A stretch of DNA of 64,000 bases from contig JAREIK010018712.1 in NCBI GenBank assembly GCA_029783825.1, positions 62,001 to 126,000 on the forward strand. Direction: 5' to 3'. The notes beneath the pieces were generated by a model that saw only the letters and a list, made by a program, of their open reading frames with translations, searched no databases and was not told the DNA's origin. Within the stretch, counting starts at the first letter, position 1, and every line of letters begins with the position of its first letter. Below, in pieces: positions 12,735 to 25,100 of the stretch. Source of the DNA: Sapria himalayana. Its lineage: Eukaryota; Streptophyta; Magnoliopsida; Malpighiales; Rafflesiaceae. A program made the position numbers and the translations under genes.

Positions 12735-13625
12735 ATGGATGCCACAAATTATTGTGTGTGGTGTGCACAATTTGATTTTCTTTTGATAGGTTATCATCTC
12801 TATGGCGTTGTTGATGGCTCTCATGCTTGGCCCTTTCCTACTGTTATTACTCTGGGCTCAATAATGACATCTCCTAATCTAGCATATTCTTTATGGATTA
12901 CAAGAAAATGTTCTTAATTCCATCATTGGATCCCTCACAACTAGTTATGTTCCTTTTATTGCAACAAATAAAAATATCTTTTGAAGCATAGAAATCCCTT
13001 GACAAGACCTATGACTCACCTTTACATGGAAGAATTATAGAATTCCAAAATAAACTCATCAATCGAGTGAAAGAATCTTGCTCCATCATTGAATCTATGT
13101 AGAAAATTAATTCATGTATTGATTCCTCTGCTCTCATGGGTAAACCTATTGATTTTGATAAATTATCTATTTGAATTTGAATCAACTTGATGATTCTTAC
13201 ATGCCTCTCTCTAATTACATTTATGCTCAAGAGATTCCAATTAATTTTCATCAATTATTTGAAAAATTGCTTCAAGTAGAGGGTCAACTAAAATTAATGA
13301 CCAAATTCTCTTTGGCACAATTGACCACTACCATTACCACTCCAGTTAAGTCAGGCTCAAGTCATCCAAATAATGATGATCACTAAACTTCCAATCAAAA
13401 TTGACCATACTAGAACTCATATCAATCACAACAGTATCAACAAAATCAACTCAACTTTTACTCCACTCGACCATCACAGAATTAGAACCCATGCCCCCAC
13501 CTCCACCTTCTATCACTAATCTTGACTATTAGAAAAAGTATCAAGTTTGGGGCATTATTGGAAACTTTGCTCGCCAACATTACCTCATGCCCTCCCAAAT
13601 ATGGGCCTCTATTTCTATGCTACCA
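12735..13625 (+). pseudogene. copia gag relic, truncated element
   Basis: Plus-strand reading gives KMDATNYCVWCAQFDFLLIG then YHLYGVVDGS (family form L...NY..W..QF...L.G..L.G..DG). It continues with SLTTSYVPFIATNK, the QLDDSYMPLSNYIYAQEIPI segment, and a Q/N-rich tail after 13390. Frames shift at about 12915 and 13170. No pol follows: the recognisable sequence stops near 13625, so the element is truncated after gag. Confidence 0.8.
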
Positions 13626-13639
13626 TACGACTCTCCTTG

Positions 13640-14879
13640 AATGAATATTATAATATATTATTATTCATTATGCCAAATATTGAGTAGTATTAACTATTTT
13701 ATATGATTTTCATGATTTATTTTGTTTGAAATAGAAGTTTTTAGTATAATAATTTCATAAAAAATATAGTTTTGAAGAAATTTGACAAATGGTTATGAAA
13801 TTAGAAGTTTTTAGTGTAAAATATGCAACTCAATGAAGTTGATCACTAGAAGGGAAGAGAAAAAAAGTCATGCAAGTCATAACATCTGACATGTTATGAC
13901 TTCATCACACCTTTGAATGCTTATAAATTAATTTTGATATTGATTCTTAGCCAAAATTTTATGCACATAGTCATGATAATCTTCATATATCATGACTCTA
14001 TTACCTTGTTAGCTTAATCCTTTTACTGTACAACACTTTCTCCCGGATGTGAAGATTTATTGGAGTGATAATTGAACTAGCTCGAAATAATTTTAGGACT
14101 AATATTTATTTAATAACGTAGTAACCAAGTATCCCACTAGTACTAAAAGCTGTGACATTCTTTAAATATCGCAGCTTTTCCTTTACCTAACCATAGAATA
14201 CTCAAACCAAAGATATGACTTTGGTATAGAATCTAGACTTTTGGCTACAAAATGTCATAAAGTGTCAAACTCAAGCTACAACCAACACAAATATTATAAC
14301 TCTTTGCTCAAAAATGAAACCAAGGTCATGCATATTACTTAGCACAATGACTTTATGTTATGAAGTCTATTAATAAGGTATGACCTTATTTTAATATAAT
14401 GACTTTGTGTTACTTTGACTAAATGTGACATTATAATGTTTCCCAATGTCATGACCATCAAGCATAGGAAAGAGACCAAGATACCAAAGTCATGGCTTAT
14501 ATCCAGCATCATGACTTTATATTATAGAATCAAAAGATTAAAGCCATAACTTTTATTCAGCTCCATGACTTTCAATTAAAAAAATACAAACCAAACACTT
14601 GGATATATAAAGAAAACTCTAAGAATTCAAAGAACATTCATGAGAGGTATGAGAAAGATGATCCAAAAGACTCTATAACTCTAATTTTGGGGAGATCCAC
14701 AAGCAACAAGAGTGATATAAAATACAAGCATAAATCCTAAAAGGAAGGCAAGCATTCTAACCCTCTCTTAGGGGCAAATCAAAATATAATTTGAGCAAGT
14801 TTTGAGTGATTTAAGTATTGAAACCTAGATTCTCCCATGGCTAAAATTGAACAACAAGATTTATATGCTTATCTCATAT
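13640..14879. other. non-coding stretch rich in TATGACTT/CATGACTT words
   Basis: No gene. Between about 13865 and 14585 the words (A/C)ATGACTTT, GTCATGAC or their complements recur every 40-100 bp. This resembles a degenerate repeated motif, possibly part of an LTR or leader region, and is described in the findings. Confidence 0.5.
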
Positions 14880-14947
14880 TAGAGGTGTCAAAAGGGCTGG
14901 ATGGCTCGGGCATAGCCCACGGCACAACCCAGTTCTTCCGTGCCTAG
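14880..14947 (+). mobile_element. solo hAT end fragment (TAGAGGTGTCAA family)
   Basis: Begins TAGAGGTGTCAAAAGGGCTG and continues with the GGCACAACCC / CCGTGCC words typical of the family's arms, then changes abruptly into unrelated sequence at about 14948. No matching right end was found, so this is a truncated terminal fragment. Confidence 0.7.
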
Positions 14948-15840
14948 TTTTCATATATCATTCTCTCAAATTTAAGAAGAATCTAGGAATGATGTAAATT
15001 ATTTATTGTGATAAATACTTTGTTTAATACTTTAATGTGCTATTTTATTGTGATGTTGGTTTATAAATTGTTTGGTAATTAAATAGAACTAAGACTAGGA
15101 TTTTGGATATTGGTGAGTTCGTATATGATTGAAGTAGTGGATGATGACAAGTAAGTAATGAAACATACTCTTGCATATGGTAGGAAATAAGTGATAATCC
15201 TTTCGAACGTGATGTGAGAGACAAATCCATATGTCAAAACCTAAAATTAAGATATGTTTAATCATTACAAGTATGATGCTTATTAAGTTGAACCTGAAGT
15301 ATAAATATTTTTATAGGCCACTCCATTATGCATTTCTTAAATAAACTGACCCTCAATTAATATTTGGTGATAAATATAATATTTTCCTAAGTATTTTGAC
15401 TTTGTGTGAGAGTCACTTGTTATAGTGGGGATGGTGAAAAGTAAGACATGTGATAGACATGGATGGATGTGATTCATATAGTAGTGATAATCCTATGAGT
15501 TACATACATTAATTGGGTGGGTATGGTGCTAATGAAAGTGAAAGTAAAAATATGTTTATTACCGTATTAATTCATATTTAAAGAAACCATTAAGGGCAAT
15601 TAATGAGTTGTCAAAATGGTGAAGACTTGTGAATGACATTTGAATAAAGATGATGTGTTATCTTTGTGATAAAATACCAAGGAAATATCTACAAGAGAAT
15701 CATCATTGAAAATATCTTAATAGTTGATAAACCTTCTATGCTAATAAGGGATCATCATTGGTGATAATCACCTTGGCAATAAAGTACCAAGGGAACATCT
15801 ACAAAGTAACCATTATTTCACAATTATACAGTATTCATTT
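14948..15840. other. non-coding, probably leader of the following copia relic
   Basis: No recognised protein. The phrase ACCAAGGAAATATCTACAA (15675) recurs nearly unchanged at 15790, a short direct duplication ~115 bp apart. Adjacent to a copia gag relic, so it may be its 5' part. Confidence 0.35.
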
Positions 15841-16855
15841 TATCTTCGAACATAATCACAATAAAGTTAAATATGAATTCTAACATCGAAGAATAAGACC
15901 TTGTTAGTTGTGCATTTTTTTAACATGAAATTTTAAGATGAAACTAACATGACTATTCACATGAGTAGTTTCGAAGCCATGGTTAACCAGTTGACATCTA
16001 AGAAAATGATGCTTGATGATTGACTACAATCATTTTTTCTTCTCAGTTTACTTCTTAATAATTGGGAAATACTTATTATAACCTTGAGTACATTACTTTC
16101 GAACAATACTCATACCATAATTATCATTATCGATAGTCAGGTAAACAAGGTTGTGAAAGAAAGAAAGAAAATATTTCTCCAGGTGTCCTCGTTTCCAAGA
16201 AAATTGAGATGAGAGGTATGATCACTACTACGCCCACATCAGATGAGGGAATGAAGTATCCTACCTAGGAAAAGTCAATGGGTAAACCCTTAGTGTGGTG
16301 TTATTATCGTGACCAAGTAAGACATTTCAAAGATAATTATCTCGCGTAAAAAAACCTTTAATATGAGTATATGGGGAGGGTTGATACTGGGAGGGAGGGA
16401 TATATTTTTGTCAATGAAGATAACATTATTCTTATTAGTGATATTGGAAAGTCCAATAAGGTTAATTAAGAAAGCGACTGGGTGACATATTCAATGACTA
16501 CTTTACATGTCATTCCACATTCTAATTGGTTTATGACATTATGCTCAGGGTCTATGGATTGGTCAAAATGGGTAATGACTGAACTTCAAGGGTGTTATGC
16601 ATTGATGATGTTTATGTGGAGACAAATATGGAATACCAATTAATCTCTAGAGATGTCCAATATGTTCTAGATATTCAGATGAACCTGGTATCTATGAGGA
16701 TGTTGAATAGTATGTGTCATGTAGGAAAATTTAGGAAAGACCAATAGAAATTAATCAAAGAGCCACTGACTATTGTAATGAGTAAGGGAGTTTATCCCAT
16801 GTATGCCACGCAAGATAGGGTTTCTTCAAATTGGGTAAGTAACTTGTAGGAAAGA
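15840..16855 (+). pseudogene. copia gag / protease relic (second copia lineage)
   Basis: Plus-strand gag segment: MSSFEAMVNQLTSKKMMLDD, then LQSFFLLS and NNWEI (family form ...L....M...D.......L..LP..Y). A zinc-knuckle relic follows near 16290-16350 (VWCYYRDQVRHFKDN, CCHC pattern with changes). Then comes the protease/pre-integrase region LHVIPHSNWFMT (16505; family form H.T....WF). Frames are broken; no integrase or RT follows. The relic ends at a TG microsatellite. Confidence 0.8.
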
Positions 16856-16891
16856 AACATACACTAATTCCAAGCAAAGTAGACATGGATA

Positions 16892-16916
16892 TGTGTGTGT
16901 GTGTGTGTGTGTGTGT
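16892..16916 (+). repeat. TG microsatellite
   Basis: Uninterrupted alternating TG run of ~25 bp directly after the copia relic. Confidence 0.97.
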
Positions 16917-17940
16917 AAATAATTAGATTTTTGCAAGAAAGCAACCCTCACTATAAGATTGAATAGTCTTGGTTTGCCTAAATAAGTGGAACGTGACTAA
17001 AACCCACCCTACCATGTCCCATGTTTAGGATAGGGATGTGAAATAGTTAAATAATTGAGATGAGAATAGGATAGGGGGGCCCCATCCCAAACATGCCCCA
17101 TTGCCATCCCTGGATTAGACTTTGTCTCAAGCACAAACATGTATGCCTTGTCATAGAAACAAGTATGTGTAGGCTTGCACATTGTTCCACCTGTAGGACA
17201 CCCTCATTTGGTTACTACCTTAGTCCTTAGGTAAGTTAGTCCTCAATTTCCCTGTGTTTTATAAGTCTTCATGTGGCATGAGTAATTTGACCAATATTAT
17301 TTTTCTTTTTTTTTTGTCTTCCGATATCCCATCCCAAACCCAACTCATACTATCAATAGACTCATACTATCCATTAGCTAATACTATCCTAGGAAAAAAG
17401 CATATCTAGCATTACTAAGGATCAAACTCATGTCCTCAAAATTAGAACATTCATTATTTTTTGCCAATCAAGCTACCATGCATTTAGTACCAACATCAAT
17501 TTTCTTAGAGGACTATATCATTTGAGAAAAATGCTAGAAATAGACCATTGTAGCTATGTGATACTAATAGAAATGTACTAAGAGATGATGATGAATCATG
17601 GTGAAAACGCGTTCAAAAAATAGATTCTAGATACAAAAAACCAAGATAAATAAAAAGTATTTAATATGCATGATTTAGTATGACTTTTCACTATTCAAAT
17701 ACACTTATATTTAGGAAATCCTTATGATGATTGATATAAATAACTATATTGTTACAAAAATAATGATAAAATATTTACAATAAAACTAGGTAATAAATGT
17801 GCATGCCTCTCATTAATGGAATTAGTTATGCACAAATTAATATCGTAACAATTGATATTTGAAAAGAAGGGACATATGATTCATTTTTAACTAAGGCTTT
17901 GAATATATGAAAATATTATTAAGTATACGAATGATAGGCA
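16917..17940. other. non-coding stretch with old repeat fragments
   Basis: No gene. At about 17415-17485 a segment like GGATCAAACTCATGTCCTCA...CAATCAAGCTACCATGC has the look of an old dispersed plant repeat; family not identified. Confidence 0.35.
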
Positions 17941-17949
17941 CTCAAGCTC

Positions 17950-18575
17950 AAGGCCCTAACTCCACCCACAAAAACTAGCTTGATAGTAAAAGTTTGCCCC
18001 CTGACCTAAGTATCAATGGACACATTTGTGCGGATTCGATGTGGGTTGCATCATTGCCCACCTCTTGATAACCCAGACATTTGTGGATGTCTTTCACTCA
18101 GGACTTTTCAAAGCACCAAGTAGCCATTTTATTTTTTATGAGACAACTCTCACCCCGAACCGTATCAATCATTACGTAGCTCTTTCCCACTATGCATCAA
18201 ATCTCAATGAAAAATACCAATGATATGCAATCAAACCCATAGCCCAAAAACTAACTCAAGAGTAGAAGTTTGCCCCCCTTAAGTATCAATCCACACCCTT
18301 ATATAAATCAAAATGTGTAATATCATTGCCCCAACACCCCTTGATAAATCAGACATCCACGGATGACTCTTACTCCAGATTTTTCACGACACCAAGTGGC
18401 CTTTTTTTGGGAGGGGATTGCTCTCACTCCAATCCTTATCAAGTACCAGGTTGTCCTTGCCTATTATGCACCAGCTCTCAATGAAATATCAATTATAGAC
18501 ACTCTCACCAGCTCAAGAGTAAAAAGTTTGCCCCTGGTCATAGTACTAATTGACACCCTTGTACGAATCTGATGT
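17950..18575 (+). repeat. tandem repeat, ~257-277-bp unit, ~2.3 copies
   Basis: Anchor phrase (A)GTTTGCCCC...AGTATCAAT..ACACCC occurs at about 17988, 18265 and 18522. Between anchors the order is constant: ATCATTGCCC...CACC.CTTGATAA, then GACAT..(A/G)CGGATG, then TTTTCA..(A/G)CACCAAGT.GCC, then CTCTCACTCC, ending in ATGCA.CA..TCTCAATGAAA. Copies diverge by roughly a quarter, so it is an old array. No protein is implied by the short open frames within it. Confidence 0.85.
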
Positions 18576-19089
18576 AGGTCATATCAGTAGATCATTAAAT
18601 AACACACTAGCCACCTTTAATCATTACATTTTATTAACCTCCCTAAATGACATTCGACACAAGGTTAAAATTTTCTTGCAAGACTATTATGCTTATCATA
18701 TCATCAAATTTCAAATTAAGATTGTATAAAATTAGTTACCCACATAATATTAGGAATGCATTATACTATAAACATGATATTGAAAATCATTTTACCACAT
18801 CAAAATACAATCACACACAGACACACGCTCACAAGGACATGATATTGAAAGTAAATTCCTGTGCAACCCGAATTGGAAATCTTGCAGTTTTACAAGCTTA
18901 TTAGCAATACTTGAGCAATAAACACAAAATAATAAAATAAAATAAAATAATAAAATAGTAACAATTTTGTTAATTAAGGAGGCAAGCATGATTTTAATTT
19001 TTACATACATTGACAGCTTGGCCACTAAGACAACTGGGCACACTAAAAATACAAAATTATAAAAAATAAAGCAACAAACACCTAAAAAT
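18576..19089. other. 3' flank of UTP25
   Basis: AT-rich sequence downstream of the UTP25 stop codon; the transcript's 3' UTR should lie here. I could not place a poly(A) signal with confidence. Confidence 0.5.
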
Positions 19090-19164
19090 TCAGCAGAACA
19101 AGAAGACGCTCTTATCTGACTTCACCATCCGTTTTGCTGACTCGGTTCCAACAATTCTCGCCAA
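19090..19164 (-). CDS. UTP25: UTP25 last exon
   Basis: 75 bp including the stop. Encodes LARIVGTESAKRMVKSDKSV then FLFC and TGA, matching the family C-terminus (L.RIVG...AKRM..S.K.VF.FC). Confidence 0.95.
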   Translation of the reverse strand: MARIVGTESAKRMVKSDKSVFLFC

Positions 19165-22100
19165 CTGGGCGGCACACCAAAGAAAATTTTAGCAAAACAA
19201 GAACCAAAAAGAATAGGCCAATTCACTCAAGGAACTGCTGTTTGGTTCAGGGGCGGGGCCATAAACTCTTACCCGAAGAATATCATACTGAGAAAATAAG
19301 ACAGTGCATAACGCGTTACCAGTAGCACCATCAAGCATGTTAACAATCTGCACACAAACCAACCTCATAAATTTTCAATAATGAACATTTCAACGCATGC
19401 AGACCCGAAGCAACTAAATGCTCACCTCCGGGTAGAAATCTTTTCTCTCAGGCAAAGAATAAATCATCAAACTCTGAACGCCACGTATCTTCTCCAAAAA
19501 AAAAAAAAAGTAGCCATATTAGTGTGGGAGAAATATGAACACTCAGCATCAATCATTCATCATCAGCAGAACCTTGTATCTGCGGTAAAAGTGAGCTCTT
19601 TCAGTGTAGAGCATGATCTTTCTTCTCTTTTCAAAAAACCAAATTCGCGCACGAGACGTATCTGATTGCTTGGTGTAGCTGTAGTCACAAATGGATAACT
19701 GATCATTAGATTTATTGAAGTTGCAATAAGTAAATATTATTACATGAGCAAATTTTCTCACTCTGCAATCGCACAGAACAATGCATTCTGATGCTTCAGA
19801 AAGTTGCGGAGTTTTATAAACTCAAAATATGAACTAACAAACAGCATGATTCCCACCTCGGAAGATTCATTTATCGTTGGATAAACCTGAAAACCACAAC
19901 ATCATCAGCATCATCATCAACCAATCTTTATCCCAACTACATTAGATCGACTGCATGGATCATGTTTTTTCCCATCAACCCTATAGAAAACCATGTATAC
20001 TTTCTAAATCTTTAGTTGTTACATTTATATTATTAATTTCTATTCAATTCCTCCCGTGCCCATCTCTTGTACTTTTTCCTCTCTCCACCCGAATAGCCTC
20101 ACTTAACTCATTGTCATATATATAAATTATTTAAATAACCCGTATATGTACGTGTGTATGCCTGTTTAATGGTTAGCTCATGAAAAACTTCAGTAATCAA
20201 AGAAAATAATATCGTGAATTAGCCACACACACACACACACACACACACACATGAAGTCAACACATGTCAGACCTTTTTTGTAAAAAATTCAAAACGAGCA
20301 TCATCATCTGTATCTACATCTGTGCTTTTTTCATATCTCTTATAAATCTGCAAGTTCAAACAGAGATAACATGATTTTACAAAACACATCTGAAGTTCAC
20401 CTCAATTTTGCAGTATGCATCACGTTAGAACAAGATGACTCATGTCAAGCAATTGTTGTAGTTTTACAACTTGTGTCTGTTTTCCTTTTTATTTATTGAT
20501 GTTAATTTATATTTTTTTGATAGAAACACCCAGCCTATAGGTCATCTCATTCCCAATCACCTTTGCCTATTATGTGTAAGGGTTATATTTATATTGAGTT
20601 ATCATTGAGTGAGTATCATTATATTTTATTCAATTGTAGTCGTAAATTTCAAGGGGCACCAATTAGAAATTAGCCAAATTAGTTGTATAATATCATCGAT
20701 TGACTACATGATAGCAAATAAATTGAGCATGCAGATGAATATATCACCACCAAGTTTTCATGTCTCTCATAAATCATCTATTTTGACAAGCTTCATGAGT
20801 GCGTGTTTCCCATTTTCAAGTTGTTTGCAAAATCAGATTTAAAACAAAACATTGGTCAGGCACAATCAAATCGACAATGTAATCATCATTCATTTTGCTA
20901 ACATCATGCTAGTCAAATAAAGCTCCAAAACATTTGGCTCATAATTCAACTAGTTAAATATCACATCTCAGCGACATTATCATTCTTAACCATTCTAATA
21001 TCACATGCAAACCATGTTTAAAATGTGTTAAAAAAAAGAGAGTAAAAAAGAAAGAATCAATGATAATTATTACATCTCAATGAAGAACAAAAAATACAAA
21101 AAAAAAAAATCAGTAAAGAATATTAATGAAAAAAAACAAAACAAAACCTAAAATTTGAATTTTGAATCCTGGTTTAATATATATTTGCTAAACATTCCTT
21201 CCGCACGACTTGGCAAGAATTGGAGGCCATAACTTGAAATATTGCAACTGTTCTAGGCTAAGTGAAATGAAGTTTATTTGGGTTGTGAAGGCAGCGAGTG
21301 GCTTTGACAATGGTTTAGTGATAGCCAAGTTGTGGGCTCTTTAGAGATTGGTTTCAAAAAGAATATTGATTATTGAAATCAATAATCACAAAACTTTAAT
21401 ATGTATAATAAAATAATACAATCATCCTCTCATCACACAACACAAAGCCCTAGCTATAAAAAATAAAATAAAATAGGATATCTCACTTATTATAGAGGTG
21501 TCAAACGGGCCGGGCCGGCCCGTTTTTTTTGAGCACGAGCGTGCCTTTGTGCGCGCTCGGGACAGAAAAAAAAAATTTTTTTATTTATAGAAATTTTAAA
21601 AAATATTTAAAATTTTAGATATTGTATAGTATTATATATTTATAATTTTAAAAATGTTAAAATTTATTAAAATAACAAAGTTTAAATTCTTTTTTTGTAA
21701 TATAAAATTAGTTTAAATTTTATTATAATTATATAATAAAGTTATTAATTTTTAAATGAAAAATTAAAACAAAAAAAATAAATAAATCAATACATTTTGT
21801 TAGTAAAAATAAAAATTAAAAAAAACATAAGCAACTCAAATGAAAAATGATCAATAATCCATTTGAAACCGAATGTCTTAACCAAACAAATTACAGTTTC
21901 AACACAACGTACAAACAAAGCGTACAATTAATAAAAAAAACATTAAAAATAAAAAATAATAGATCATCATCAATCGTCAATAGACATATCATGGGAATCA
22001 TCAGCCGCAACATCAAGATCAGTATCATATGAATCATCATTATCGGCAATCAACTCCTCCGTCATTATAGTGGATGTGACTGCAGTCCATGTCCCAGTCC

Positions 22101-25100
22101 CAGCTCCAGCACGATCATGGATGCTAAATCTCGAGTCCTCCCAATCCTTCAAACAAGCCAAGGCCTCAACAATATCTGAACGTAATCTCGATCTCCTATC
22201 CAAAATCACGTTTACTACAACAGAAAAAGCAGACTCTGATGCTATGCTCGACACCGGAGGAGTCAGTAGATCCCGTGTCGTCCTAGATAGTACGGAAAAT
22301 GTGGACTCATATGATTTCCACCACTGTAATAAATTAAGATTCTTAGTATCAAAATATGATAGGATTGAGCAGTAATCGATATCTAAGTACTGAGACAGCT
22401 CGCTCCAATGTGATGGTCCACCCCTACATTTCTCTCTCGCTAGCTAAATAGAAAAATCATCTCCGAATAAGATATCAATAGAGGTGTCAACCAGGACGGG
22501 CTGGCCCGACACGGAAAAATTCCATGCTCGTGCGATGCCTGGGTAAGGCACGGGCCGTGCCTAGCTCGGGCCGTGCCTGACCTGGCATGGTTCTGCCCGT
22601 GGCACGGCACACCGGCACGGGTTCGTCCCGTGTCAGGTGTCCCTTGAACCCGACCCCGCGATGGCCCCTCCCACAAAAAAGACCCTGGGTCGGGTCTGAT
22701 TCGACCCGACCCTCGGTGCCCCGAATCCCGAACTGTACGGACAGGCCAGCCCGAGCGGGCCAGGCAAGGCACGGCACAGCCTACCATGCCTGCGGGCCGT
22801 GTTGGGCCAGGCTATTTTAAACCGTGCTAGGCCAGGCATGATACAGTAACCATTTCGTGTCTGGCCCGACACGAAGGCACGCTTGTGCTCAAAAAAAAAT
22901 GGGACGGGCCGGGGCGGCCCGTTTGACACCTCTAGGTATCAATGTCCGTAATCACAGTCTCACTATTACAACTACCAAACCTAGTATCGTAGTATGTGAA
23001 CAGGTTAGTCAACTTCTCGTGAATGAACATTTCATGTGGGTCTTCCAGGTTCATGCACGAGAAAATGTAAGTGAGGGTATTTTCTACCCCTTCCACCTTA
23101 GCCCTAAGGTCCATGCATGCAGCGAGGCAATATAGAGATGGAACGGTAGACCAGTACTTCAAGTACTTGGTTTCCATCTCTGCAACCATATGACTATGTG
23201 TCAGGTCAACTCGATACTTCCTAAATATACTACTAACATTGCATATGCACCGGAGTGCAATGCAAGTGGTGGACGTATAAACAGACGAACACATGTTCGT
23301 CGTGTCATAAAAAATTTTCAGGAATTTTATTTATGAAATTCCTGAAGCCTAGTTAATATCGTCAATAATAAGTTTGCCACTCTTACTATTGACATAGTCG
23401 GATATCACGTGTTCGTATCCAACACATGATTCTAACATCAGGTACATGTAATTTCAATGATGTCTCACATCCGATTGGAATTTCTTCTTAAGATTCACAG
23501 ACAAACAGAAACTATCAAACTTTTATTGTCTGCGAGAAGTGCGAATATATTTTAGTACATTACGTATATTATCCAACGAGTGAGAACAGACCTTTATACC
23601 CGCTTGAACAATCAGGTTGATCACGTGACACATACATCTGACATGAAAGATCTCTCCTAATGGTGTATCTCTAATATTCCTAACAAACATGTTGATCGCT
23701 ACTCCATTATTAGAAGCGTTATCAAATGTGACACTAAAAATTTTATTTTGAATTTTATATTCCCTAAAAATTTTCATCATACACTCAAAAATAGTCGGGT
23801 CATCATAAGGATGAAGAATCTCAGAGAATCCTAAAATTTTTTTATTGATTGTCCAATTTGAATCTATATAATGGCTGGTGAGACATGAATAATAAGATTC
23901 ATCGTGACTTATCCAGATATCAGACGTCACGGAAATCACTCCGTTATATGCCATAAGTTCCTTAATTATTTTTTGTTTTTCTAACTTATATATTTTTAGT
24001 ATGTCATTCCTAGATGTGGACCTAGGAATCCTACGAAAAGCAGACTGAAAATATGTCTGCATGATGCGCACCACTCGTGAATCTTTCGAAAATCTGATCG
24101 GAAGACCCATCAATGTGATAAGTCTGATCATTTCGTCCCTACTCAACTCGCTGGAGTATATGAAGGGAATAAACTTTGAGACTGAACTTGATCCAGTCTC
24201 AAAAAATGTATTGCCAAGTTAAGTTTGCATAGGATCTAATGGACCATGTTTTTTGATGCATAATTCGGCATGTCTCTTAAGGTGCCCAGTCCTAAACGAA
24301 CTCTTACATGTTAAAAATCTCATATAATATTTGCACTGTGTCATTTATTGTTCCTCACCCCTAATATTTTTTTGTTTTATTATATTAAAATGAGTCCAAA
24401 CTACATAGATCCTCCTAGTTTTTTATTTTTTAGAAGTTTGGGTTGAGACGACTGGAGAAACCAAAGTTTAAGCAGCCTCAGACCTCTGTATAATATTTTT
24501 ATTTTCTAAATTTAAATATGTTTCAGTTGTATTTGTCATTTTTTATGATTTTTTGTTTTTAAGAATAGTTTAATAAAGACTAGAAGACTGATTTTAATTT
24601 TTCTAATTTTGGTCTAGAGAAAGAAACTATAGAGAGAATTAAAAAAACTGTAAAATAAATTACCCGGTAAAAACAGTGAGGTCGATCACGTGCACGGTGC
24701 ACCACAGTCAATCTCTAATGTTCAAAACTCAAATCAAGATTCCCAAAAATCCAAGCCGAATGCCAAAATCCCAAGACCCGAGAGAGAGAAGCAATATTTT
24801 TGAGAGAGAGAAATAGAACGATTTGAGAGAATATATATATTTTAAAAACATAAATATTAAAGAGAAGAGTGTAGAATTTATAGATAAAAGATATTAAATT
24901 AAAAAAAAGATTTTTTTTTTAATTTTTTTTAATTTTTTAGGGGGCAGAATCATGAGGGCCGTTGGATTCTGCCCCCTAGCCGTTGGAGACTTGGAGACGA
25001 GATCGAACGGCTGAAAATATAATTTTATATTAATCTTTTTTCCCATTAGGGGATCTGGGTCGGTTCGGGCCTCGTGGAAGTGGGACCGCGGGTCGGGTCC

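Noticed and set aside
18647..19043. Open frames downstream of UTP25
   Set aside because: No domain, low-complexity AT composition; more likely the 3' UTR and flank of UTP25.
19549..19761. The 70-codon open frame read as a stand-alone gene starting MRKFAHV
   Set aside because: Only the 3' two thirds is coding: it is the UTP25 exon 19678-19573 plus flanking intron. The correct frame is entered by splicing.
22440..22929. Several overlapping open frames of 77-115 codons on both strands
   Set aside because: They lie in the GC-rich arms of the nested hAT insert, where stop codons are rare by composition; no domain, and both strands are open.
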